This document shows, piece after piece, positions 15,549-23,702 of a DNA stretch of 26,030 bases. The position numbers and the translations under genes were made by a program. Within the stretch, counting starts at the first letter, position 1. Each line of letters begins with the position of its first letter. Source of the DNA: Pseudomonadales bacterium (GTDB lineage Bacteria > Pseudomonadota > Gammaproteobacteria > Pseudomonadales > Pseudohongiellaceae); assembly GCA_024234325.1 (NCBI GenBank), contig JACKOJ010000011.1:1-26030 (forward strand), read 5' to 3'. The notes under the pieces are model-generated. The model worked only from the letters and a program-made list of their open reading frames with translations, had not been told where the DNA came from and ran no database searches.

Positions 15549-16132
15549 TAATAGTTTTCGGGACAGAATTCCCGTTCAATGAGTTCAATCAGGATATGAA
15601 TGATCTTGATATGGACTTCCTGCACACGATCGGCAAAGGCGCTTTTCCCGGCGCTGACATCCACCGTTGCCAACTGGCCCAGTACACTGCCCGCCTCCCC
15701 CGTCAGGGTGATCACCGACATGCCGTGCTCACGGGCATGTTCCGCCGCCAGAATCACATTGCGGCTGCGGCCGCTGGTGCTGATCCCCAGAAGGCAGTCC
15801 CCCTCCCGGCCTCGCGCCTCCAGGTAGCGTGAGAAAATGTACTCGTAGCCAAAATCATTGGCGACGCAGGAGATATGTCCGGCATCGCTGATGGCCGTTG
15901 CTGCCAGCCCGCGACGGTTCTGGCGATAACGCCCTGTCAGTTCCTCGGCGAAATGCATGGCGTCGCTCATCGAACCACCATTGCCACAACTGTAAATGGC
16001 GTTGCCACGCTGCAGCGTCTCGATGAGCACACCCGCCGCACGGGCGATGGCGTCGATGTTGTCCGCATTCCCCAGAAAGCGCGCGAGATAGTCGCGGGAA
16101 TCGTGGAGCGTATTCAAGATATGTTGTTTCAC
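15548..16132 (-). CDS. gmhA: Phosphoheptose (sedoheptulose 7-phosphate) isomerase
   Basis: This 194-residue SIS-domain enzyme converts sedoheptulose 7-phosphate to glycero-manno-heptose 7-phosphate, the first step to the LPS inner-core heptose. The family's metal and catalytic residues are in place: His60 and Glu64 in AMHFAEELTGRYR, Gln171 and His179 in VQEVHIKIIH. The phosphate loop SCGNGGSMSDAMH and GISTSGRS are also present. Complete active-site residues and close resemblance to E. coli GmhA argue against its paralogue DiaA. The GTG start at 16132 has AGGTG about seven bases upstream. It follows nadE by 43 bases on the same strand and probably shares its transcript. This pair is not found between bamD and pilS in P. 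aeruginosa. Confidence 0.94.
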   Translation of the reverse strand: MKQHILNTLHDSRDYLARFLGNADNIDAIARAAGVLIETLQRGNAIYSCGNGGSMSDAMHFAEELTGRYRQNRRGLAATAISDAGHISCVANDFGYEYIFSRYLEARGREGDCLLGISTSGRSRNVILAAEHAREHGMSVITLTGEAGSVLGQLATVDVSAGKSAFADRVQEVHIKIIHILIELIEREFCPENY

Positions 16133-16175
16133 GTCAGCACCTGCTTATGTCTCTGAGTAATCGCCGCCTGCGGCA

Positions 16176-17813
16176 TTATTCTCCCAACTCCCAGCCGGAA
16201 GTAATGGGATAGCGGCGATCCCGCCCGAAACCGCGCTGGGTCAGGCGCACCCCCACGGGGCTCTGTCGTCGCTTGTATTCGTTGATGTCCACCAGCCGCA
16301 AGACCCGGCGCACCACGGCTTCGTCATAGCCCTCGGCGATAATCTGCGCCGCACTGGCATCCTGTTCCACGTAACGCTCCAGAATGGCGTCCAGCACCTC
16401 GTAGGGAGGCAGATTGTCCTGATCGACCTGCCCCGGTGCCAGCTCTGCCGTCGGCGGCCGCTCAATAACCTGAAGCGGAATGATCGCCTCACCCGCCAAT
16501 TGGTTCCGGTAGGCACAGAGACGGTAAACCATGGTCTTGGGCACGTCCTTCAGCACATCGAAGCCCCCGGCCATGTCGCCGTAGAGTGTGCAATAGCCCA
16601 CCGCAATCTCGCTCTTGTTGCCCGTGGTCAGCACCAGGCGACCGGTCTTGTTGGAGATCGCCATGAGCAGCACCCCACGACAGCGGGCCTGGATATTCTG
16701 CTCGGTGACGTCCACCGGCAGCCCCTCAAATTCGTCCTTCAGGGCGCTCTCAAAGGCGCTGTAGGCATCGCTGATGGGAATGACGCTGTAATCCACACCC
16801 AGGGTCTGCGCCTGCTCGCGAGCCAGGTCCAGACTCAATTGCGAGGTGTAACTGAAGGGCATCATCACCGCTTTGACACTTTCCCGGCCAAGAGCATCAA
16901 CGGCGATGGCGAGCGTCAGGGCAGAATCGATTCCCCCCGAAAGCCCCAGTACCACTCCCCGAAAACCGTTCTTGCGCACATAATCGCGCACCCCCAGCAC
17001 CAGCGCCTGGTACAGGCCTGCCTCGGTGGTCTCCAGTGCGGCCTGGGGACCTGCGATGGCCTGCCACGCATCACCGCGCCGCTGCAACGTTACCGGATAG
17101 AAGCCTTCCTCGAACGCCGGGGCTCGCATCACGCACTCGCCTTCCCCGCTGAACACCATGGAGCTGCCGTCAAACACCAGTTCATCCTGCCCCCCCACCA
17201 GATTCGTGTAGACGACGGGGCAGTTCACCAGCTTCGCGCGCTTGCTCAACAGGGTCATACGTTCCACCAGCTTGTCGCGGTGATAGGGCGAAGCATTGAT
17301 GTTGATAAGCACCTGTGCGCCGGCCTCTGCCGCCTGCCGGGTAGGGGCCTCCTCCCACATGTCCTCGCAGATTGTCATTGCGATGCGAACGCCGTCGAAC
17401 TCCACGACGGTGGCACCACTGCCAGCGGTGAAATAGCGTCGCTCGTCAAAGACCTGGTAATTGGGCAGGCACTGCTTACGGTACACTGCCAGCACCCGGT
17501 CGCCCCGGATCATCGCCACCGCATTGTAGAGCCGTCCATCCTCCAGCAGGGGGTAGCCCACGACCAGGGCAATATCCAGCCGGGCATCCAGAATCCGTTG
17601 CAATGCTTTGTCGATACGCAATTTGAGGCTGGGACGCAGCAGCAGGTCTTCGGGGGGATAGCCGGTCAGGCTGAGCTCGGGAAACACGGCGATGTCGGCG
17701 TTGTGCTCGCGCCGCGCCTCCAGCGCGCCTTCGATAATGCGGGTGGTATTGCCCTGAATATCGCCTACCAGCAAATTAAGCTGGGCCATGACTAGCGTGA
17801 ACTGCCTGGGCAT
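16176..17813 (-). CDS. nadE: Glutamine-dependent NAD+ synthetase
   Basis: This 545-residue two-domain enzyme performs the last step of NAD synthesis, amidating nicotinate adenine dinucleotide with ammonia from glutamine. The N-terminal nitrilase-like glutaminase domain carries the triad Glu46 (FPELSLTGYPPEDLL), Lys113 (YRKQCLPNY) and Cys149 (TICEDMWEE). The C-terminal synthetase domain has the pyrophosphate loop SGGIDS at 292-297, plus TTGNKSEIAVGYCTLYGD. I chose ATG at 17813 with GAGGAG just upstream. An in-frame GTG six codons earlier (17831) has no better site. It heads a likely nadE-gmhA unit and is divergent from pilS. The long form with its own glutaminase differs from the short ammonia-dependent E. 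coli NadE. Confidence 0.96.
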   Translation of the reverse strand: MPRQFTLVMAQLNLLVGDIQGNTTRIIEGALEARREHNADIAVFPELSLTGYPPEDLLLRPSLKLRIDKALQRILDARLDIALVVGYPLLEDGRLYNAVAMIRGDRVLAVYRKQCLPNYQVFDERRYFTAGSGATVVEFDGVRIAMTICEDMWEEAPTRQAAEAGAQVLININASPYHRDKLVERMTLLSKRAKLVNCPVVYTNLVGGQDELVFDGSSMVFSGEGECVMRAPAFEEGFYPVTLQRRGDAWQAIAGPQAALETTEAGLYQALVLGVRDYVRKNGFRGVVLGLSGGIDSALTLAIAVDALGRESVKAVMMPFSYTSQLSLDLAREQAQTLGVDYSVIPISDAYSAFESALKDEFEGLPVDVTEQNIQARCRGVLLMAISNKTGRLVLTTGNKSEIAVGYCTLYGDMAGGFDVLKDVPKTMVYRLCAYRNQLAGEAIIPLQVIERPPTAELAPGQVDQDNLPPYEVLDAILERYVEQDASAAQIIAEGYDEAVVRRVLRLVDINEYKRRQSPVGVRLTQRGFGRDRRYPITSGWELGE

Positions 17814-18019
17814 ACACTCCTCGTAAATCACCGCGCTTTGACACGCCGCTTCCAGAAATCTCCCCCAACGCCAACGGTGCCCTGAAGGGATTGAGTTGAA
17901 CCATGTCGCACAGCGCAGCGGCGTGTATGGCTATTGTCAATCAAGTGCGATATTGTCCGACAAACCCTCGTCATAAGCAAAACGCAAATCACCCGGGCCA
18001 GCGACAAGAATTCCCCGAC

Positions 18020-19636
18020 ATGGACGCGACCTCCCAATCCGATCAGAACGTCCGCATTCTGCAGATCTACAACGTCTACCGACTGGGCTTGGCGTCGATT
18101 CTGCTGCTCAGTTTCCTGACCGGCGCCACTACGACACAACTGGGCAACCACGACCCCGCACTGTATCTGTATACCTCGCTGTTTATGCTGGGTTTCAGTC
18201 TCCTGGTCATCTTTGTCATCAAACCGGAGCGGGCCATCAGCACTCGTCCCCGACTGCTGACGGCGCTGCTGATCTGCGACATTCTCTGTATCGCCCTGCT
18301 CAACTACAGCTCGCGAGGCATTCTCAGTGGCCTGGCACTGCTGCAACTGGTGACGATCGCGGCGGGCAGTATTCTGATTCCCGGCCGCATCGGCATCTTC
18401 CTGGCCGCGATTGCCAGTATCGCCACGCTCTACAGCGAGATTTATCTAAGCTTCAGCCGCAATATCGGCGCGAGCCAGTACATTCAGTCCGGTTTGCTGG
18501 GTGCCCTTCTGTTTGCAGCGGCACTCTATCTCCAGGTGCTGTCAGAAAGAATGCGGCGCAGCGCCCTGCTGGCAGAAGAACAGGCTTCCAGCATTATCAA
18601 TCTGGAGCAGTTGAACCAGTTGATCATCGCCCGCATGCGCACGGGAATTGTCGTATGCTCACCGGAAGGGGCGCTGATCACCAGCAACGATGCAGCCTCC
18701 CGAATGCTCGGTCTGCAGCAGGCGAATGCCGCGAAGAGCAACGCAGGAGCACCCAGGATTCCCGACGTCCTGCGGGAAAATCTGCAGCAGTGGCAGCACA
18801 ACAAGCAGAAGCGTCCCCCAACATTCCGCGTGCATAAAAGCGGGCCGTTGCTGCAGGCAAACTTTGCCGATCTCAATCCGCAATCAAGTGCCGGCATTCT
18901 CATTTTTCTGGAAGACACCAGCCAGATCATTCAGCGGGTAAGGCAGATGAAACTCGCATCGCTGGGCAGGCTGACGGCGAGCATTGCGCATGAGATCCGC
19001 AATCCACTGGGCGCTATCAGCCACGCCACCCAACTGCTCTTCGAGGATCAGAATCTGAACGCAGCGGATCAGCGCCTGCTTGAAATCATTCTGAATCATA
19101 GTGCCCGGGTGAACCTCATCATCGAAGACGTGCTGCACATGTCACGACACAAGCAGGACAGTACCGAGCGCGTCAATCTCCACGACTGGCTCACGCGCTA
19201 TGCACAGAATTACTGTGAGGCCCATCAACTGGAAAACGGCATTCGTATCGAGATTGAGCCGCGGAGCACGGAGATTCGCATCATCACCAGCCAGTTCGAG
19301 CAAATCCTTAACAATCTCGTGGAAAATGGATTGCGCTACAGCCACAAAGCCACTGGCCACTACACCCTGACACTCCGGGGCGGCGTATTCGCGGACAACG
19401 ATTCACAGAACCCGGAACTCCATGTAATCGACGACGGTCCCGGCATCGATGCAGAGCAGGAGGAGCGGCTGTTTGAACCCTTCCACACCACCGAGCCCAC
19501 GGGGACAGGGTTAGGACTTTATATATCCAAGGAACTGTGCGAAGCTAATCAGGCGCAACTTACCTACAGAAGAACGAAGCAAGGCAAGAGCTGCTTCAGC
19601 ATCCATTTTGCACACCCCGACCGTAACATTGACTGA
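18020..19636 (+). CDS. pilS: PilS, sensor histidine kinase of the type IV pilus two-component system
   Basis: This 538-residue membrane kinase phosphorylates PilR, and in Pseudomonas it senses PilA in the inner membrane. About six hydrophobic segments lie between residues 22 and 175. A PAS-like region (about 190-300), a HisKA domain with phospho-acceptor His324 in SIAHEIRNPLGAISH, and an ATPase domain follow. The ATPase domain has its N box (NNLVENGLRYS), DDGPGID and GTGLGLY motifs. The kinase part tracks P. aeruginosa PilS closely. I chose ATG at 18020 (MDATSQSDQNVRILQIYNVYRL), which matches where Pseudomonas PilS begins. The frame is open to an ATG at 17903, but the extra 39 residues look unconserved and polar. 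pilR follows 27 bases later. Confidence 0.93.
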   Translation: MDATSQSDQNVRILQIYNVYRLGLASILLLSFLTGATTTQLGNHDPALYLYTSLFMLGFSLLVIFVIKPERAISTRPRLLTALLICDILCIALLNYSSRGILSGLALLQLVTIAAGSILIPGRIGIFLAAIASIATLYSEIYLSFSRNIGASQYIQSGLLGALLFAAALYLQVLSERMRRSALLAEEQASSIINLEQLNQLIIARMRTGIVVCSPEGALITSNDAASRMLGLQQANAAKSNAGAPRIPDVLRENLQQWQHNKQKRPPTFRVHKSGPLLQANFADLNPQSSAGILIFLEDTSQIIQRVRQMKLASLGRLTASIAHEIRNPLGAISHATQLLFEDQNLNAADQRLLEIILNHSARVNLIIEDVLHMSRHKQDSTERVNLHDWLTRYAQNYCEAHQLENGIRIEIEPRSTEIRIITSQFEQILNNLVENGLRYSHKATGHYTLTLRGGVFADNDSQNPELHVIDDGPGIDAEQEERLFEPFHTTEPTGTGLGLYISKELCEANQAQLTYRRTKQGKSCFSIHFAHPDRNID

Positions 19637-19663
19637 TCAGCACAAGCCTGCTGTGACGGAGCG

Positions 19664-21067
19664 ATGATGACCGCCAGAGTCCTGATTGTTGACGACGAAC
19701 CCGACATCCGTGAACTCCTGGAAATCACGTTGGGCCGGATGTCACTCATTACGGAAAGTGCGGGCACGTTGAGTGGTGCCTTTGAGTGTTTGCGCAATCA
19801 ATCTTACAGTCTGTGTCTTACGGACATGCGTCTTCCCGATGGCGACGGCATCAAGCTGGTGGAACACATCCAGCGTCAGTACAGCCACATGCCGGTGGCA
19901 GTGATCACCGCCCATGGGAACACGGAAACCGCCATCAAATCACTCAAGGCCGGAGCATTCGACTTCGTTTCCAAACCCGTTGATCTGCAGAAACTGAGGG
20001 ATCTGGTCAATGCTGCGCTGAAACTTTCCGCCCCCGTCAGCAACCCTGTCGCAGCGCGCAATTCAGCCACGCGTCAGGTCAGCATCAGTGGTTCCTCCGT
20101 GGCTGTGCAGGAACTGAAACAGCATATCAGCCGTCTTGCCCGCAGCCAGGCACCCGTTTTTATCAGCGGCGAGTCCGGCAGCGGCAAGGAGCTGGCCGCG
20201 CGGTCCATACACCAGCAGAGTGTGCGCGCCGAAGGGCCCTTTGTGGCAGTCAACTGCGGGGCCATTCCGGCAGAGCTCATGGAGAGCGAGCTGTTCGGTC
20301 ATATCAAGGGCAGTTTCACGGGCGCAGACAAGGACAAGGTGGGGCTGTTCCAATCTGCGGCGGGTGGCACCCTGTTTCTGGACGAAGTCGCAGACCTGCC
20401 GCTGCACATGCAAGTGAAACTGCTGCGCGTGATCCAGGAAAAATCCGTGCGCCCCGTGGGAGCCCAGGTTGAAACGCCAACCGACGTGCGCCTGCTCAGT
20501 GCCAGTCACAAGAACCTGGCCGAAGAGGTCAAACAGCAGCACTTCCGCCAGGATCTCTATTACCGCATCAATGTGATTGAACTGGCTGTCCCCAGTCTGC
20601 GCGAACGCCACGAGGACATCCCCGAGATCGTTACGCAACTGCTTGCCCGGATCGCCGATGACAACGGACTGCCACAACCGGTTCCTGTCAGCGACGAGGC
20701 CTTGGCCGCTCTTGGGCGTTATCACTTTCCAGGCAATGTGCGCGAATTGGAAAACATTCTGCAGAGAGCGCTGACGCTCAGTGAAAACAGCGGAATCCAG
20801 CTACAGCATCTGGATCTGACCCCCTCCTCTGTCAGCAGCTCACCGCGCCCCCTGGCCCAGACTGCGCCCCTGGCATCGCCCGCGACAGCGGAGATCTTTT
20901 CATTGGGAATGGGTTTCTCGCTGGAGAAGCATCTGGAATCCATCGAGAAACAGGCCATTGAACAGGCACTGATGGAATCACGCTGGAACAAGACTGCCGC
21001 GGCACAATTGCTTGGCATGAGCTTTCGCTCCCTGCGCTACCGCATGAAAAAGCTGGGACTGGAGTGA
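19664..21067 (+). CDS. pilR: PilR, sigma-54-dependent response regulator
   Basis: This 467-residue NtrC-type activator drives sigma-54 transcription of the major pilin gene in Pseudomonas. An N-terminal receiver domain has phospho-acceptor Asp54 (TDMRLPDGDG) and Lys104. The central AAA+ domain has Walker A GESGSGKE at 169-176, the sigma-54 loop GSFTGA at 216-221 and Walker B GGTLFLDEV. GSFTGA rather than GAFTGA is usual for PilR. The C-terminal Fis-type helix-turn-helix is WNKTAAAQLLGMSFRSLRYR. The start is at the first of two tandem ATGs, with GGAG upstream. It is co-transcribed with pilS. No pilA target lies in this window. Its stop is only six bases from the convergent thiO stop. Confidence 0.96.
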   Translation: MMTARVLIVDDEPDIRELLEITLGRMSLITESAGTLSGAFECLRNQSYSLCLTDMRLPDGDGIKLVEHIQRQYSHMPVAVITAHGNTETAIKSLKAGAFDFVSKPVDLQKLRDLVNAALKLSAPVSNPVAARNSATRQVSISGSSVAVQELKQHISRLARSQAPVFISGESGSGKELAARSIHQQSVRAEGPFVAVNCGAIPAELMESELFGHIKGSFTGADKDKVGLFQSAAGGTLFLDEVADLPLHMQVKLLRVIQEKSVRPVGAQVETPTDVRLLSASHKNLAEEVKQQHFRQDLYYRINVIELAVPSLRERHEDIPEIVTQLLARIADDNGLPQPVPVSDEALAALGRYHFPGNVRELENILQRALTLSENSGIQLQHLDLTPSSVSSSPRPLAQTAPLASPATAEIFSLGMGFSLEKHLESIEKQAIEQALMESRWNKTAAAQLLGMSFRSLRYRMKKLGLE

Positions 21068-21075
21068 GCTCACTC
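21062..21075. repeat. Perfect palindrome across the pilR and thiO stop codons
   Basis: GAGTGAGCTCACTC (14 bases) is fully self-complementary and contains the pilR TGA and most of the thiO stop on the other strand. It has no loop and no T tract, so it is unlikely to be a terminator. It may simply reflect constraint from two closely apposed gene ends. Confidence 0.5.
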
Positions 21076-22192
21076 AGACCGATCTGACGGTGGCCGGATC
21101 GTAGGGCTGCGGGTCAACCTGCGGCGGGCGTTTCAGGACAATGTCCAGCAGCAATTGCGCAGACGCCGGCGCCAGCACCAGGCCGTTCCGGTACTGTCCG
21201 GCATTCACATAAAGATTGCGGAAGCCGGGAACATGACCGATAAACGGAATGCCCTCCGGCGCCCCGGGGCGCAGACCCGACCACTGTCGCAGCACTGGCG
21301 TGGACGCCAGCGCTGGCACCAAGGCCTCTGCTGAGGCACGTAAACTCGCAAGCGCATCCTCGGTCGTGGACTTGTCGAAACCTGTGTGCTCCAGTGTACT
21401 TCCCACCAGCAGGTGTCCGTCCCGCCGCGGAATCAGGTAGCGCCCCCGGGTCAGCACGATGCTCTTCAGCACCTGTGCTGTAGGCCTGTACAACAGCATC
21501 TGTCCCTTGACCGGTTGCACCGGAAGCGCAACGCAGAGTGTGTTCAACAGGCCTGCAGACCAGGCGCCTGCCGAGACAATGATCCTGTCCGCGGACAGAT
21601 GGGCCGAATGTCCGTTGTGACGAACAACAACCCCCGACACAGACTCGCCGCCTGACCCCTCCCGCAGAAAATCCACCACCGAAGTGTGCTCCTGGAGACG
21701 GACACGGGGGTTCGCCCGCAGACTCGCGAGCAGTGACTTCAGCAGGCGTGGATTACGGATATTCGCGATATCGGGCATCCAGAGTCCCTGTTCAAAGCCG
21801 GGGGCCAACAGGGTCTCCTGCGCATAAATCTGATCGCGATCCAGCGACACCATGCGGCTGCCAACCCGTGCTGCCCAGGCCAGCGCCTCCCCGGCATCTG
21901 CGGCATCCAGCATCAGGAGCCCCGTCTGTTCCCATTCCGGATCAATGCCGGTTTCACTTAACAGGCTCGCCGCCAGCGCCGGATAGGCGCGCTGTGCTGC
22001 ACGTGCCAGCGCAGTGACAGGCTCGCTGTAACGCCAGGGGTACAGGGGCGATACGATACCCCCGCCGGCCCAGGATGCCTCCCTGCCGCATTCCCCCTTC
22101 TCAATCAGGGTCACCGTTGCCCCCTGGACCGCCAGTTCCCGGGCAGTGAGCATGCCCAGTACGCCGCCCCCTACCACCAGAAAATCACTCAT
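21074..22192 (-). CDS. thiO: ThiO-type glycine oxidase (FAD-dependent amino acid oxidase)
   Basis: This 372-residue DAO-family flavoenzyme has an N-terminal FAD fold VVGGGVLGMLTARELA. It also has the ASWAGGGIVSPLYPWRY segment typical of ThiO, and a C-terminal FAD-contacting region (GLRPGAPEGIPFIGHVPG, then NAGQYRNGLVLAPAS). ThiO oxidises glycine to the imine needed for the thiazole ring of thiamine. No other thi gene is nearby, but an equivalent oxidase gene sits between pilR and fimT in P. aeruginosa (PA4548), so the place is conserved. ATG at 22192 has GAGG eight bases upstream. Other amino-acid oxidase specificities cannot be excluded. Confidence 0.88.
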   Translation of the reverse strand: MSDFLVVGGGVLGMLTARELAVQGATVTLIEKGECGREASWAGGGIVSPLYPWRYSEPVTALARAAQRAYPALAASLLSETGIDPEWEQTGLLMLDAADAGEALAWAARVGSRMVSLDRDQIYAQETLLAPGFEQGLWMPDIANIRNPRLLKSLLASLRANPRVRLQEHTSVVDFLREGSGGESVSGVVVRHNGHSAHLSADRIIVSAGAWSAGLLNTLCVALPVQPVKGQMLLYRPTAQVLKSIVLTRGRYLIPRRDGHLLVGSTLEHTGFDKSTTEDALASLRASAEALVPALASTPVLRQWSGLRPGAPEGIPFIGHVPGFRNLYVNAGQYRNGLVLAPASAQLLLDIVLKRPPQVDPQPYDPATVRSV

Positions 22193-22232
22193 CCCGCAAA
22201 CCTCTGTCCCTGCCCCGTCGTGCGTTTTCGCT

Positions 22233-22255
22233 TCCCTTTTCTACACTGAAAGGGA
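22233..22255. promoter_or_regulatory. Inverted repeat in the thiO-fimT divergent region
   Basis: TCCCTTT-N9-AAAGGGA, a perfect seven-base-arm repeat, lies in the 91-base gap between the divergent thiO and fimT starts, just before the fimT ribosome site AGGGAGGTGA. It contains a possible weak -10 (TACACT) for fimT. It could be an operator or an mRNA hairpin. No regulator is implied by sequence. Confidence 0.3.
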
Positions 22256-22283
22256 CGGCAACTTTAGCACAGGGAGGTGACGA

Positions 22284-22844
22284 ATGATTGCCAGGTCGGG
22301 TTACACGCTACTGGAACTGCTCATCACACTGGCAATTCTCGGCGTACTGCTGCAGATGGGCCTGCCATCGCTGGCCCACCTGCAGCGAGGCAGAGAGGCG
22401 GACATGCTGATGAAAACTCTGACGGGACACATTGCGTTGGCGCGCAGTGAAGCAGCGACACAGGGACGCATCGTGACGCTGTGTCCCAGCCGCGATGGCG
22501 TTCACTGCGGGGGCGACTGGGGCCAGGGCAGCCTGCTGTTTCTCGATCGCAATGGCGACCGGGTACTGAACCAGGACGACCGGGTTCTGCGTGTTCGACT
22601 CGACGAGACGCCACCCGGCTCCCTGCGCTGGCGCGCCTTCGGCAACCGGCAGGCTTTACAGATCGATGCGCGGGGATTTCTGCTTCATCAGAGCGGGAAT
22701 TTCACCTATTGCGATGCGTCCGGCGATGCCAGGCTGAATCGTCAATTGGTGGTGAATGCCACAGGCAGGGTTCGGGTATCGAGAGACACCGACGGCGACG
22801 ATGTTGTGGAAGACAGCAGGGGCCGCCCGCTGCTGTGTGACTGA
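22284..22844 (+). CDS. fimT: FimT/FimU (GspH-type) minor pilin
   Basis: This 186-residue prepilin has a type IV leader cut after Gly6 (MIARSG), a mature N-terminus YTLLELLITLAILGVLLQMG with Glu at +5, and a GspH/FimT C-terminal domain. The +1 residue is Tyr rather than Phe. The domain signature TLCPSRDGVHC...WGQGSLLFLDRNGD is clear, with Cys67/Cys75 and Cys143/Cys185 able to form disulfides. These minor pilins prime pilus assembly, and FimT relatives bind DNA in uptake. The ATG has a strong ribosome site AGGGAGGTGA. Its position after pilSR-thiO is that of P. aeruginosa fimT, but the rest of the minor-pilin operon does not follow on this strand. FimU is the alternative name. Confidence 0.88.
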   Translation: MIARSGYTLLELLITLAILGVLLQMGLPSLAHLQRGREADMLMKTLTGHIALARSEAATQGRIVTLCPSRDGVHCGGDWGQGSLLFLDRNGDRVLNQDDRVLRVRLDETPPGSLRWRAFGNRQALQIDARGFLLHQSGNFTYCDASGDARLNRQLVVNATGRVRVSRDTDGDDVVEDSRGRPLLCD

Positions 22845-22848
22845 CGGG

Positions 22849-23292
22849 TTAACGCCAGCAATTGTCGACGGTGTCTCCCGTAGCACCTTTCAGGCCGGTA
22901 TTGGTCAGCGTGAGAGTCGTGCAACTGTCAGCCGTTTGCGCGCCCTGGGGTGTTGCCGTGGCCACAAAGCAGTTGGCGATTGTGCCTGTGCCACAGGCTG
23001 CCACGGACACCTGGTAACGCCCGGACTCCGTCGCCAGCGTAGCGACGGCAGGGCTGGCCAGTGGATTGGCATTGGCGGAGTACGAGTTGTTGTCGGAATA
23101 GAAACGCTCCTGATTCGCGGCCACCTGCAATAACAGGCTCTGCGCTTCGGCTCGGGCACCGCCACGCACACTTTGCTGGTAGGCAGGGAGTGCGACGGCG
23201 GCCAGCACCCCCAGAATGGCGACCACAATCATCAGTTCAATCAGGGTAAAGCCGGATTCGCGGTGTCCTGTTTCAGTTTGTCTGTTCAACAT
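22849..23292 (-). CDS. pilE: PilE-type minor pilin
   Basis: This 147-residue prepilin has a 14-residue leader ending in RESG and a classic mature N-terminus FTLIELMIVVAILGVLAAVALP with Glu at +5. PilD would cut and methylate it. The globular part, including NQERFYSDNNSYSA and four cysteines (CGTGTIANC and the terminal DSC/DNC pair), fits the PilE minor pilins that follow pilY1/pilY2 in Pseudomonas. Its size and last-gene position argue against the major pilin PilA. The ATG at 23292 has AGGGAA upstream. It is convergent with fimT, with only four bases between the stops and no terminator. Confidence 0.9.
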   Translation of the reverse strand: MLNRQTETGHRESGFTLIELMIVVAILGVLAAVALPAYQQSVRGGARAEAQSLLLQVAANQERFYSDNNSYSANANPLASPAVATLATESGRYQVSVAACGTGTIANCFVATATPQGAQTADSCTTLTLTNTGLKGATGDTVDNCWR

Positions 23293-23328
23293 GAATTCCC
23301 TTGCCTCGTGCTCAGTCTGCGCCGCCTG

Positions 23329-23334
23329 AGTATA
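23329..23334 (-). promoter_or_regulatory. Possible -10 box before pilE
   Basis: TATACT lies about 37 bases before the pilE start, in the 78-base gap after pilY2, but only a weak -35 (ACAACA, three of six matches) lies 18 bases upstream. If real, pilE would have its own start in addition to readthrough from pilY1-pilY2. Confidence 0.25.
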
Positions 23335-23370
23335 GCCTAAACCGTGCGGGGGTGTTGTATTGGCCGGGCA

Positions 23371-23676
23371 TCAATTCTGCTGCAGTTCCTGCAGCTTCTC
23401 GGCCGGGCCCAGCACATCAACCCGCAGCAGCACACCGGCATCGTTCAATGTGTATCGTACGACCATTCCCTGATCCAGCTTCTCGGCGCCAAGGGGCTGA
23501 TCCTCCCAGAAAATCCGGGTCACGCTGTCGGAAAAACCCACGCGACGTCCGGAAATCGTCAGCGCGCCATTGTCCTGGTCGAGCCCTTCAATCGTCCCCG
23601 TCTGCACCTCCTGTGCCAGCAAGCCGGAAGGCTGCAGGGCAAGCAGCATGAACGCCAGTACAATGAACCTTTTCAT
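23371..23676 (-). CDS. pilY2: PilY2-like small secreted pilus-biogenesis protein
   Basis: This 101-residue protein has a clear Sec signal peptide (MKRFIVLAFMLLALQPSGLLA, cut before QE). It is followed by a small beta-rich domain, TGTIEGLDQDNGALTISGRR and onwards. I identify it as PilY2 from its place between pilY1 and pilE, its size and its export signal. PilY2 is poorly characterised but belongs to the Pseudomonas minor-pilin operon. I chose ATG at 23676, 26 bases after the pilY1 stop, with GGAAGG upstream. A longer in-frame start at 23721 would overlap pilY1 and spoil the signal peptide. Sequence support alone is modest. Confidence 0.72.
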   Translation of the reverse strand: MKRFIVLAFMLLALQPSGLLAQEVQTGTIEGLDQDNGALTISGRRVGFSDSVTRIFWEDQPLGAEKLDQGMVVRYTLNDAGVLLRVDVLGPAEKLQELQQN

Positions 23677-23702
23677 GACCTTCCCCAGTGCCGTCATAAT
23701 CA

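Noticed and set aside
15548..16132. DiaA (DnaA-binding SIS protein) as the identity of this gene
   Set aside because: The sugar-isomerase active-site residues and the AMHFAEELTGRYR segment are those of GmhA.
16500..17795. A 431-codon open frame antisense to nadE
   Set aside because: It is low-complexity, His/Gln-rich, and mirrors a well-supported gene.
17903..18019. A 39-residue N-terminal extension of PilS from an upstream ATG
   Set aside because: Homologues begin at the later Met, and the extension is polar and unconserved-looking.
20317..20334. GSFTGA instead of GAFTGA in PilR as a possible defect in sigma-54 contact
   Set aside because: As I recall, PilR proteins including that of P. 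aeruginosa normally carry GSFTGA.
21062..21075. The palindrome at the pilR/thiO ends as an intrinsic terminator
   Set aside because: It has no loop and no T tract on either strand.
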